From assembly GCF_014851395.1 (NCBI RefSeq), contig NW_024044681.1, forward strand, positions 1,902,569 through 1,966,568: a stretch of 64,000 nt of DNA. Reading direction: 5' to 3'. The notes under the pieces were generated by a model that saw only the letters and a list, made by a program, of their open reading frames with translations, did not search any database and was not told the DNA's origin. Source of the stretch: Micropterus salmoides. Lineage: Eukaryota > Chordata > Actinopteri > Centrarchiformes > Centrarchidae. Below, one piece after another: positions 22,711 through 33,370 of this stretch (position 1 is the first letter of the stretch; every line of letters starts with the position of its first letter). The translations under genes were made by a program, and so were the position numbers.

Positions 22711-23275
22711 CCCAGTTCACACTACACGATTTTTAGCCCGATTTGCTGCTCGGCGACCGTCGGGCTGTGATCGGGGGTAAATCGGCGGTCGCCAGTCGTT
22801 ATGTGTGAGCTACTCAACAACGCATCAAAACGGTTTCCCGACACATTTCTGACACATCGCCGACGTCTGCCAGATATCTAGCACGCCAAATATCTGGAGG
22901 GGTCGGCCGACTCGACATCCACATCCAGCCAATGAGAGCAGGCGGCTTCGTCTGCTACTTTTTCAAAACACTTCTTCCTCCCCTCCAGCTCTCTGTGGCT
23001 CAGACGATCCTACCTGCTGCCTGCGTGTGCTGATCCATCCTTTCACCCTGATTCTTTGTCTTTATAATTAAATAACAAACAGCTGTTTCGTGTGCAGGTT
23101 CGCGTCATTTCCCGTTTCACATTTCACGTGTTTTCTCTTGACAAAACGTGGTTTGGAGACCAGCGTCGGGTGACACAGCCGCTGTCACGTAGTGTGAACG
23201 CCACGACGACTTCAAGACTCCTGTCACATGACGGTGAGTTGTGTAGTGTGAACAGCACGCTGAAAGTCGTGTAGT
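22711..23275. mobile_element. MITE with AGTTCACACTACACGATTTT terminus
   Basis: The left end CCAGTTCACACTACACGATT pairs imperfectly with the right end, where GTGTAGTGTGAAC and AAGTCGTGTAGTCTGCAC occur as sub-terminal repeats. A CpG-rich interior includes GGGCTGTGATCGG. A partial inverted copy of its interior lies in lrp6 intron 2 (37190-37460). Confidence 0.5.
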
Positions 23276-23467
23276 CTGCACGAGCCTTTACAATCTGTTA
23301 GCAAGTCAGAGAGACAAACCAAAGCTAAAAGTTCACTATAAGGTCATTTTCTTTAATCAAGTTTCCGTCAACTCTCTCTTAAAAACTAAAATATGACCAG
23401 ACTTCAGAGTGACAGAAAAATCTCTGTCTTCCGTCATCGACCCAAACAAACCCACGTTATCTCTGTG

Positions 23468-24101
23468 CAGCTGTGGACAGTAACTAAGTAGATTTACTTA
23501 AATACTGTACTTAAGTACAAATTAGAGGTATTTTCTTTCATGCCACTTTCTACTTCACCACATCTCAGAGGAAGCGTTTATAAAATGATGTTTTGTTATA
23601 AATAAACTAACAGGTACAGCAGTGTTTGTCATTTTTTTAAGTAAAAACATTTAATTTTCCTTTTGATTATTTCAATACATTTTTCTTCACGCTGAGGTTT
23701 GGACAGACAGAATTGTGATGGTGTCACATTTAACACTATTTTCAAAAATTATTAGCAGATTAATAAATAATGATAAAGTCATTAATTGCAGTCAGACACA
23801 AACTAGTTAAACATCGACCAACTAAAGCAGTAAAATCCTGCTTTACATTAATGCACGAGTATTCATAATGTATTAATATCTTATGTAACAGTCACAGGGG
23901 AAATATTTCTTTCTGCAACACATTTTCCTGATTATACTGAAGTAAAACTCTCAATGCAGTACTTTTTTTTTTTTTTTTTTTTAACAGCTGAGGTACTTAT
24001 ACTTAAATAATGGATCCTAATACTTAGTATAAAAAGTATTTACAGTGGAAGTACTTAAGTACAAGTACCTCTACTTTATACTACGTTTCACTCCACCACT
24101 G
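23468..24101. mobile_element. ACTTAAGTA-family element in C11orf98-homologue intron 1
   Basis: The left end is CAGCTGTGGACAGTAACTAA and the right end GTTTCACTCCACCACTG, imperfect inverted copies of the CAGTGGTGGA terminus. The interior is rich in ACTTAAGTA-type motifs and includes a T20 run (23963-23982). Confidence 0.6.
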
Positions 24102-24331
24102 CGCATGACTGTCCTTATCCAAACTGTCCACTTTAAAAAGCTACAGACAGAAGATAAAATGAAATACCTGTGTGTAAATAAATAAACAAGCTAAGTTAGC
24201 TAGTGAAGTAGCATTGCTCGCGTTAGCTGCCCATGCTAGCTGCTAACTGCCCGCTTTATATTATAAATCTATGTTAAAGCTCTTCCTGTACTTTATCAGG
24301 CGCTTTGTTGTTTTAAAATAGAGTTTCTTAC

Positions 24332-24370
24332 AGTTTTGGGTCTGTTTATCTTTCCTCCTGGCGGAGACAT
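24332..24370 (-). CDS. c11orf98: C11orf98 homologue, exon 1 with start codon (copy A)
   Basis: The start codon at 24370 is in good context (A at -3) and encodes MSPPGGKINRPKT in 13 codons before a GTAAGA donor. Human C11orf98 begins with a GGKINRPRTEL-type sequence, so start and frame are secure. With exons 2-4 the coding sequence is 39+125+98+125 = 387 nt, or 128 residues plus stop, close to the human length of about 123. The upstream sequence is unusual: a GAA-repeat LINE tail ends about 22 bp before the ATG. No exon 1 is visible for copy B, whose contig starts inside intron 1. Confidence 0.88.
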
Positions 24371-24392
24371 GCTGACTCTCACGTGGGACGAG

Positions 24393-25265
24393 CTTCTGCT
24401 TCTTCTTCTTCTTCTTCTTCTTCTTCTTCTTCTTCTTCTTCTTCTTCTTCTTCTTCTTCTGCTGCTTCTTCTTCTTTAATGGCGGATTGCAAACATCTTT
24501 TAAGTGCATACCGCCACCTGCTGTACTGGAGTGTGTAACATCATATCACTCAGCTATCAACCTCAATAAGGAGCTCTCATATTCTGCTCACCAACCCAGT
24601 GTCTTTAAGAAATTTAAATAATGCCTTCCTGGTGATTCTTACACCCTTTTCTTCTCCTTCTGTTCCCAACACCCCCATCAGATTCCAGTCCCGCCCTGCT
24701 TCCTGAACCCTATCTTGAAATATCTGTCTTTCCAGCTCAAACAATACGCAGTGCAAAATGACACGTTCAACATTTTCTTTAACCCCACAGTTTTCACACT
24801 TTTCCTTTTCCCCAATAAAAACAAGGTGCCATTCAGTCCTGTGTGATCTACTCTTAGTCTTGTCATAATAATTTCCTCCCGCCTGTAATTTTTATTACAT
24901 GACAGACTTTTGTATTTTACAGTAACTCCTTCCTTTCCTGTCTTCCTCCCACCATTTCTGCCATATTTCAGTATCTTTCTTCTTAATGGCTGTTTTTCCT
25001 TCTCCTTCTCCTAGAGGTATTTGAACTGTTATTTCCTTTTGTAATGCCTCTTTTGCTAGTTTGTCTGCAATCTCATTTCCATTTCCTCCCTCATGAGCTG
25101 GCACCCAGCAAAACTGAACATCTATCCCTCCCTGATGTAATCTTAATAAGCTGGGAAATATTTCTATCAGTAGGTCTGTGCATAATATCACCCTATCAGG
25201 TCTGACCTCTTCAACCCACTGTAATGCTATAATGACTGTATGCTGTATATACAGATAGCCTATCT
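24393..25265 (-). mobile_element. I-clade-like LINE fragment with RNase H and (GAA)n tail
   Basis: On the minus strand 25191-24895 encodes an RNase H-type segment: ILCTD (catalytic Asp after a beta strand), then VQFCWVPAHEGGNGNEIADK and LAKEAL, the His and Asp signatures of retroelement RNase H. Downstream (24866-24678) TRLRVDHTGLNGTLFL-type sequence and Cys/His residues recall the end of I-clade ORF2. The 3' untranslated part contains GCAATCCGCCATTAAAG and then the AAG repeat. The 5' side runs into the gap. Reading frames are broken by indels, so it is inactive as seen. Confidence 0.7.
24399..24460 (-). repeat. (GAA)n/(TTC)n repeat, LINE tail in C11orf98-homologue 5' UTR/promoter
   Basis: About 20 uninterrupted TTC triplets on the plus strand (GAA on the sense strand of both LINE and gene), with imperfect triplets on each side. 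Confidence 0.95.
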
Positions 25266-25765
25266 NNNNNNNNNNNNNNNNNNNNNNNNNNNNNNNNNNN
25301 NNNNNNNNNNNNNNNNNNNNNNNNNNNNNNNNNNNNNNNNNNNNNNNNNNNNNNNNNNNNNNNNNNNNNNNNNNNNNNNNNNNNNNNNNNNNNNNNNNNN
25401 NNNNNNNNNNNNNNNNNNNNNNNNNNNNNNNNNNNNNNNNNNNNNNNNNNNNNNNNNNNNNNNNNNNNNNNNNNNNNNNNNNNNNNNNNNNNNNNNNNNN
25501 NNNNNNNNNNNNNNNNNNNNNNNNNNNNNNNNNNNNNNNNNNNNNNNNNNNNNNNNNNNNNNNNNNNNNNNNNNNNNNNNNNNNNNNNNNNNNNNNNNNN
25601 NNNNNNNNNNNNNNNNNNNNNNNNNNNNNNNNNNNNNNNNNNNNNNNNNNNNNNNNNNNNNNNNNNNNNNNNNNNNNNNNNNNNNNNNNNNNNNNNNNNN
25701 NNNNNNNNNNNNNNNNNNNNNNNNNNNNNNNNNNNNNNNNNNNNNNNNNNNNNNNNNNNNNNNNN
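25266..25765. other. assembly gap, 500 N
   Basis: Placeholder gap. Its left edge is inside the LINE ORF and its right edge is unrelated sequence, so the join between the C11orf98/mansc1 contig and the lrp6 contig is not supported by sequence. Confidence 0.99.
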
Positions 25766-26017
25766 TCTCTCTGCCTCTGCCTTTGATTTCTCCCGAGCGA
25801 GGCTAACGTTAGCCGGCCAAGCTATGCGAGCTTTCTCTGGAGCAGAGGGGGGATAAAACCACAATTAAGTTAACCCGAGTGTGAGCCGACTTGGCTGGGT
25901 GGAGGGGGGAGATCTCACCAGACTCCCTCCTCGTCCCGCTGGCCCCCCGGAGCCCCTGTTTATTACTGGATTTGTTATTTACAACACGTTAGCAGCGGCT
26001 GTTAGCTTGTTGCTAAC

Positions 26018-26841
26018 CAGTGGTGGACGAAGTATTCAGGTCCTTTACTTCAGAAAAAGTACTAATACTCGATGTAAAAGTACTCGGTTACAAGTAAAAG
26101 TCCTGCATTGAAAATGTTACTTAAGTAAAGTATATAAGTAAGTTAGCCTATAATCAGAAAAATGTGCTGGAAGTATTAAAAGTAAAAGTACTCAATGCAG
26201 TAAAATGCCCCCTGTGACTGTTGTATACTACTTCACATTATATCATGAGTATTATTACTCATGTATTCATGTTAAAGCAGGATTTTACTGTTGTAGTTGT
26301 TGAGCTGGAGCTCATTTTGAACTATTTCGTATTGGACTGGAGCTGATGCTTATTTCCATTTTAGATCAATCTGCTGATTATTTTCTTAATAAATCGATTG
26401 TTTTGTGAAATTAGTGAGAAATGACGGCACAGATACCCGGAAGCCCCATGTAACACCTTCATAATGCTTGTTTTGTCCAACCTCAACATTATTAACAAAC
26501 ATTCAAATTATTAAATTGATAAATTTGTGAAGCTGGAACCGTGAAGTGTTTTCACATGAAGAAATGATCAAAACAATTGGCAGTAACTGACTAATCCTAT
26601 CAGCTGTACTTGTTTATTTATTTAACAAAACATCATATTTTATAAACTCTTCATGTATTTTGTGTGTAAACATCTTAATTTCTAAAGTAACTGAAGCAGC
26701 CAGATACATGTAGTGAAGTAAAAAGTACAATATCTCCCTCTGAGATGGAGTAGAAGTAGAAAGTAGCATGAAAAGAAAATACTCAAGTAAAGTAAAAATA
26801 TCTCTAATTTGTACTTAAGTACAGTACTTTGTCCACCGCTG
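26018..26841. mobile_element. complete ACTTAAGTA-family element with 8-bp TSD
   Basis: It begins CAGTGGTGGACGAAGTA and ends GTACTTTGTCCACCGCTG, near-perfect inverted termini. The flanks TTGCTAAC (26010-26017) and TTGCAAAC (26842-26849) match at 7 of 8 bases, a hAT-style 8-bp duplication. At 824 bp with no ORF it is non-autonomous. The interior near 26340-26620 contains a GATTAATCG-like fragment. Confidence 0.8.
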
Positions 26842-26967
26842 TTGCAAACTCTGGATTTAGTCACGTAAACAGGCTGGAAATGTCACCAGTTTCTAACAGA
26901 TTCAATTTGATAAAGCAAATAAATAATCTCGCTGCTTATTATTGGTGTTTAGATAATCATAACTACA

Positions 26968-27888
26968 TATATTTACTCAAGTACAAATTTGAGGTACCTG
27001 TACTTTAGAGTATTTTCTTCTACTCCAACATCTCAGAGGGAGATATTGTGCTTTTTACTTCACTACATTTATCTGGCAGCTTCAGTTACTTTACAAATAA
27101 AGACGTTTACACACAGAACCTATGAAGACTCTATAAAATATGATGTTTTGTTATAAATTAAACTCCCCAGCAGTTTACAAGTGCAGCTGAAACGATTAGT
27201 CAGTTGACAGAAAATTTATTGGTTACTATTTTGATCGTTTACGTCATTTTTTTCATGGAAAAACGTTTCATGGTTCCAGCTTCACAAATGAATTATTTTA
27301 ATAATTTAAATGTTTGTGAATAAAGTTGAGGTTTGGAGAAAACAAACATAATGAAGGAGTCTTTGGGCTCTGGGTAGCTGTGACTGCATTTGTCAGTATT
27401 TTCAGATTTTTTCACAAACAATTATTCGATTAATGCAGAAAATACTCAGCAGAATGAAAATAATCATGAGCTGCAGTCCGATTCAAAATAGCTCAGAATC
27501 TGATTTATTGCTAAGTTGTTTTTACGCATACAAGGAAATTGTTTTGGCGACTAGGTGCACAACAATAACAATAAACAAACCTATGTAAATATAAAGATAT
27601 CTAAAAAATATATATGGGATTGATAGAATAAATACAATTATTTACTTGTGCTATAATATAATCAGATGTGATTTGTTGTTCAGAATGAGCTCCAACTCAA
27701 CAGCTACAGCAGTAACATCCTGCTTTAACATGAAGGCATGAGGAATTATACTCTGATATACTATGTAGTCACAGTCACAGGGGACATTTTTACTTTTTAC
27801 AGGACTTTTACTTGTTATAGACTACTTTTACACTGTGGTATCAGTACTTTTACTTAGGCGAAAGATCTGAATACTTCGTCCACCACTG
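26968..27888. mobile_element. second ACTTAAGTA-family element, inverted, 5' truncated
   Basis: The right end is TTCGTCCACCACTG; the left end lacks the terminal repeat and starts within TTTACTCAAGTACAAATTTG. It is interrupted by the element at 27184-27476. Confidence 0.6.
27184..27476. mobile_element. GATTAATCG-family MITE nested in the ACTTAAGTA element
   Basis: It starts CAGCTGAAACGATTAGTCAG and ends AATAATCATGAGCTGCAG, with the typical TTTGGGCTCTGGG and GGTTCCAGCTTCACAAATG interior segments. Confidence 0.65.
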
Positions 27889-30049
27889 TCATTTACAGAA
27901 ATGTGTGTCATAGCTGTGGTGTTAAGCTAACGAACAAACTCCTTCTAGTCACCAGGACTCACCAACACACTGGTTTATTTGACTTTATAAAGGTAAATGT
28001 GTATAGATGGATAGAAATACACACTGTAAATCTAAATCCCCACAGTGGAGACGCTGTGATCAAAGAATGTTTGACATATTTGTGACTAAAATGATTAATT
28101 GATCATCAAAAAAAAAAGAAGTAAAACCCAGAGAGTCGCCGCAGGTAAGCTGAACAAACGCAGCACTTAAACATACGGAGAGATTCAGTTTTCTGTAATT
28201 AGTTCATGTTTACTTGGATTTAAACGGAGCTTTTCTCTGAACACGAACACCGCTGTGTTTATTTCATCTGTGGCTGCAGATAACGATCGTTTCCATTATT
28301 GATTCAGGTGTTTGTTTCATTCCGGATTTAATCGTTTAACGGACAAAATGGCAGTAAAATGTGAATAAATGTTTCTCAGAGCCTTACGGTGGACGAGCTG
28401 GAGCGATCCATGAAATATGACATGAAACGATTCATTAATTAACAGCTACATTTAAATGTTCTGTAGATCGACTACCTGATTATTGAACTTATGTTTTTCA
28501 GCTCTGAACTTTATTATGGAGAACTTATTAACATATGCGTTAATATTTTCATGTTAAATGACTTATTTAATTACACTGAATGTAAGAAACTGTTCACAGA
28601 TGGGCTGATTATCAAAGCTAATAACAACTGTCAGTTTGGGTTACCTTTAATGTCACTATTGCACAAAGTAAAGAGGATACCAGCTTATTTAGTTTTACCA
28701 GTTTTTATTTTTCCACTCTTGTAAACAAGTTGTTACTGGACAGAACAAACCCTTTCACCAGTCTGTCTCTTAAATGTTCGGTTTGCGATTCCAACCCCAT
28801 GTTACCGAGCGAGCCACAGCTGCTACGATTATTCAGTGAATCTGACATAAAGACGAGTTTTCAGCATTTTTCACCATCCGTGGTTTTGAATCTGCTTCGT
28901 CAGGCGTTCGGTCTGTCTGACGTTTGTTGTCAGGTTTTTGTGATCGGTTTAGTTTTCTCCATTTGTGCATCAGTAAACAGCTGTCTGTCTTAGATAAAAT
29001 ATTCTAAACTCGAGTTTTCTGGAGCTTGTCCGGGTTACAGTCTCCCCCATGTAGGACCACGAGGGAACACCTGAGCAGCTTCCAGTCGCTGAAGAAGCCT
29101 GTGAGATGTGGTGAAAGCAATTGTGTGGCCCTTGACTTTAGAATATTTTATCGCAGATATTTGTCCCCAAGAAGAATCTAGTTTACTGGAGTAGATCTGA
29201 TCGTTACAGACCACTGGTTTGTGTTTTGAATGAAAGGTTATTTTCATTATTAATTAATCTGCTGATTGTCTTGATTATATGATTTTTAGTTTGAACTAAA
29301 AAAGTCCAAATGTCTTGTTTTGTCGAAAACCCAAAGATAGTCAGTTTAACAACATTTAGATAAACGTGTTAAACTGGTAATGAAAGGACATTACCTCGAG
29401 AGGTTCTGAAGTGATTCAGTAAATATTTGGAGAAGGAAATCCCCCCTGAGTGAAGTGAAAAGAGGCCGGCAGCCGGATGCAGCGGGGCTCACGGCGACCT
29501 CCTCTGTGGTCCGACGCTGGAGGTGTGAAACTGTGGGTTCGGCCGAGTGCCAGGATCCAGCAGAGAGGAAACGGAGCGGCTCGGCTGGCCCTCGCTGCCT
29601 TGTCAACACGTCGCGTTAGCAGACCGACCACAGGCTTTGTTTTCTCAAAGCTTATTCACAGTCGTCAAGTTCTGTAACTCAAATCAACGCCGGATTATCA
29701 GCCTGCTGATGTTTGTCTGCTGCTAATAGATTTTCACTAATAACTCGTTAGTAAGACTAAAGTGGACCTGGACGTTGTGGCAGCTAGAAAAACCTGTTTA
29801 TCTTCCCTGAAGCTACAGCGAACAAATCATTTATCTAATCGCCTTTCAATTGATTATTGAGTCTAAAATGGCAGCCACAGTTTCCCACAGTCTGACTACA
29901 ACTACCTAAATTACAATATTCCCCTTTTCAACAGTGAATTCTACTGTTTTCAAGATCGTTTGGCCGAAAAAATTACATATCGGATGTGCAAAGAAATAGT
30001 TTGAAAATTAGTGTGTATTTCTTTATTCATCGTTATTGTATGTTTTCTG
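27889..30049 (+). other. lrp6 intron 1 (3' part) or upstream sequence
   Basis: No signal-peptide exon for lrp6 was found here. A GATTAATCG-like fragment lies near 29240-29390, and a GC-rich patch at 29450-29620 has open frames on both strands without recognisable content. Confidence 0.45.
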
Positions 30050-30658
30050 TGTTTTCTGTAGTATCAATGGTGTATTTTTGTGTTTTTCCCAAGTTGAAAC
30101 AGTGTATTTTTGTGTTTTTCCCCAGTTGAAACAGTGTATTTTTGTGTTTTTTCCCCAGTTGAAACAGTGTATTTTTGTGTTTTTTCCCCAGTTGAAACAG
30201 TGTATTTTTGTGTTTTTTCCCCAGTTGAAACTGTGTATTTTTGTGGTTTTCCCCAGTTGAAACTGTGTATTGTTGTGGTTTTCCCCAGTTGAAACTGTGT
30301 ATTGTTGTGGTTTTCCCCCAGTTGAAACTGTGTATTGTTGTGGTTTTCCCCCAGTTGAAACTGTGTATTGTTGTGGTTTTCCCCCAGTTGAAACTGTGTA
30401 TTTTTGTCTGTTTTCCCCAGTTGAAACTGTGTATTTTTGTCTGTTTTCCCCAGTTGAAACTGTGTATTTTTGTCTGTTTTCCCCAGTTGAAACTGTGTAT
30501 TTTTGTCTGTTTTCCCCAGTTGAAACTGTGTATTTTTGTCTGTTTTCCCCAGTTGAAACTGTATTTTTGTGGTTTTCCCCCAGTTGAAACTGTGTATTGT
30601 CTGTTTTCCCCAGTGCATTTTTCGTAGTTTAAACTGTGTATTTTTCCATCTCTTCAAG
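30050..30658 (+). repeat. 31-33 bp minisatellite abutting the lrp6 exon 2 acceptor
   Basis: Sixteen good copies and two degenerate ones of a unit containing TTTTCCCCAG then TTGAAACTGTGTATTTTTG. Each unit has a pyrimidine tract plus CAG, i.e. an acceptor-like site. The final degenerate unit keeps AAACTGTGTATTTTT and then supplies the real acceptor CATCTCTTCAAG. Copies fall into subtypes (AGTGTAT; TGTTGTGG; TTTGTCTG) grouped in blocks, showing stepwise expansion. Because units are mostly 33 bp, frames stay open on both strands. Confidence 0.97.
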
Positions 30659-31055
30659 GCGTGCCGCTGCTGCTGTATGCGAACCGGCGGGACCTTCGGC
30701 TCGTGGACGCGGCACACGAGAAGGCCAACGCCACCGTGGTGGTGGGAGGGCTGGAGGACGCCGCTGCTGTGGACTACGTCTACTCACAGGGCCTCATCTA
30801 CTGGAGCGACGTTAGCGAGGAAGCCATCAAACGAACAGTCTTTAATCAGTCGGGGGCCAGCGCGGTCCAGACTGTGGTCCCGGGTCTGGCCTCCCCGGAT
30901 GGACTGGCCTGTGATTGGTTAGGGAGTAAACTTTACTGGACGGACTCGGAAACCAATCGGATCGAGGTGGCGGAGCTAGACGGGACTCTGAGGAAAGTTT
31001 TATTTTGGCAGGAACTGGATCAGCCGAGAGCCATCGCCCTGGATCCAGAACGAGG
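30659..31055 (+). CDS. lrp6: lrp6 exon 2: first beta-propeller, blades 1-3
   Basis: LRP6 is the single-pass Wnt co-receptor that works with Frizzled; its four YWTD propeller/EGF units bind Wnt, DKK1 and sclerostin. This exon is 397 nt, the size I recall for exon 2 of human LRP5 and LRP6, with acceptor TCTTCAAG and donor GTGAGT. Phase is 1 in, 2 out. It encodes LLLYANRRDLRLVDA, GGLEDAAAVDYVYSQGLIYW, SDVSEEAIKRT, PDGLACDWLG, LYWTDSETNRIEV and LDQPRAIALDP. LRP6 rather than LRP5 is indicated by YANRRDLRL, IYWSDVSEEAIKRT and the potential glycosylation site NAT. The signal-peptide exon 1 is not in this contig. Confidence 0.95.
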
Positions 31056-33144
31056 GTGAGTCTGTTGCCTTCCGGTTCACAGCAGAGCGGGCATCAGGAA
31101 CCAGTGGTGGTCTCCTGGTTCCCTTTGAGTCTTGATTGAAGGTTAAAAAGCACCACATTTAACTTGTGATGTGAAGCTAGCTCGTCCTGATGAAGGTCGG
31201 AGTGGGAGGAGTTCACTAAAACTTAACGCTGAACTGAATCGTCAGTGTCGGTGACTGAATTAGGAGCTTTTGAAACATATTTGTGGGGCATTTGTGGCAT
31301 TACACACAACACCATTATGGGACAATGCACACAGGAGAATCAGTACAACATCTGGGTATTTTTAGCTTCTGTTGTTAGTGAGTCGTGACAAACAGGCTCT
31401 GCATGCACAGCAAACTACCAATCACAATACTGTTCTTGATCAGTTTATCAAACATCCAAAGCAGGCTCCGCCCCCGTTAGCTTTGGTCAACATCTTGAAA
31501 ATGAGCGCCGGCCACGACGCGGTGCTGGTTGTCCTCTATCTTTTATATCGCTGTGTCGCAAATTGCACACTTTACCGTAATATTTTGGTGAGGGAACGGC
31601 GCTTTGCACCGCGGTGAAGTTAGTTTGAAGTTGGAAACATCTATCAAATGTTCAATGTAAAACTGATCTCCAGCTTGAAACTAACTTCGCTACGGTCCGT
31701 TCTTTCACATGTGCCGGTGTCACAGGGAAGAAATTTGCATTAAAAATAATGGACATGCCACACAACACGGTCCCGCAGTGCGAGCCATGACGTGTGTCAG
31801 TCAGGTAACGTTAAATGACCTGCCCACGGACACTCAGCTTACTTTATAGTTATAGTGCTGTTGGGATGTTAGCTGTAGCAGCAGGAACTATCTCGCCAGA
31901 TTTTGTTTTTATTTGTTTAATTGTGAAATCGAATCGTAATCACAGTTAGTTTGCACTCAACAAAAAGTCTTCAGAGTTAAAATAACTTTCAGCTTATTCA
32001 TCTTTATTTTCTATGGATTTTCCCACCAAATCACCCCAATAATTATAGGATGCTTAATTCTTTTCAAATGGACCCATTGAAGTCATTTGGTGAAAATTTC
32101 TGTAATTTCTCTTAATGCAATATAACACAGAAAAGAAAAACATTGCATTTTTTTCCCAATAATCCTGCAGCCCTACTTCCTGTCTTTATGCTAAGCTAAG
32201 CTATCTGGCTACTGGCTGTAGCTTATCTAACGCTCGGCAAGAAAGCTAATTAAAAGTATTAATTTAACGTCACAAGGCAAAACTGGATTATCTGTAGTTC
32301 AAGTTTTATTTCACAGTAAACTGTTTGTCTCTGACGTGTTTTAGACTCAGCTCGGATCAGAAAAGAGGAAGTGAGAGCCCGACTCGTTCCTAGAAAGTCT
32401 TTAACGTGTGTTTTCACAGCAGATACTCACACTGTCGGTGTGGAAATGAGCTCTGTGTGTGTTTGTGGTTAAAAACCTCTCTGCTGGGCAGATGTGTGCG
32501 AACGCAGAGGCGGCGGAGGTTTGACTTGCCCGAGGCTCTGACTCCTGAACAAGAGGAGGAGGAGGGGTGTGTTTCTGCCGCTTTGTTTGGAGCTTGTCCT
32601 GGATCAGATTGGGTTGCAGGGCGGGTGAGCTGCTCCTCCAGCAGGCCGCCGTCCATCGAGTCCTACTGGAAACAGAACAACAGCATCAGTGTTGAGGATT
32701 TATCTCTGCTGAGGATGAGGAGAGACGAAGAGCTCGCTGTCGGCGGCGGAGGAATGTCTTCTATCAGCTGGAGATAAAGAGAGAGAGAGAGAGGAGGCGA
32801 AACACTCGCATACAAATACACCCAGAACTCAGGTGTCATGTGACCTGAGCTGATAAAGACGTCACCTTGGACTTGAGGACATTTTGACAGTGTATTCTGA
32901 CATTCTGGAGATCAAACAAATAATTGATTGATCGGGAAAACGGTTAGCTGAAGGATTGATTATGAAAGCGCCCGTTAGATAGGTTTGGGGACCAAGAACC
33001 AAATTTTAAAGACCCGTGCGTTTTGATTCTGCTTCTCGGTTCCTAACTTTCTGCATATGATTGAACTGCAGTGAGCATTTTACAGTCCATGTCTCATGCG
33101 TCCTAGGAGCTGCTACGCCGACCTAACGTCGCCTCATTCGTTAC

Positions 33145-33370
33145 TAGGGATGTCACGATACCAGAAGTTTAGTAGTTGAAACGGATACCAGTAAAATTCC
33201 ATGATTTTTGATACCAATTCGATACCACAATAAAAAACAAAACGATAAATCCCATGTACAGGACAGATGAGAGGTGGTTTGATGTCAGTATAATCAGAAA
33301 TGAGCAAGATGTTGAAATTACAACCTGTGCATATTTAATTATTAAATTCAGCACTTTTCTTAACTTTTCT
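33145..33370. mobile_element. hAT-like TAGGGATGTCACGATACC element fragment in intron 2
   Basis: It starts TAGGGATGTCACGATACCAG and contains CAGGACAGATGAGAGGTGG. The same interior occurs in inverse orientation in the element at 50112-50760, so both belong to one family. The right end is not identified. Confidence 0.5.

Noticed and set aside
24261..24509. Lysine-rich 82-codon frame
   Set aside because: Translation of the GAA-repeat LINE tail in a frame different from the C11orf98-homologue start codon.
30064..30717. 217-codon open frame on the minus strand with an 11-residue NTQFQLGKTDK repeat, and similar plus-strand frames
   Set aside because: The unit is mostly 33 bp without stops in several frames, so long frames arise automatically. 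It overlaps intron 1 and lrp6 exon 2 antisense, with no promoter or splice context.
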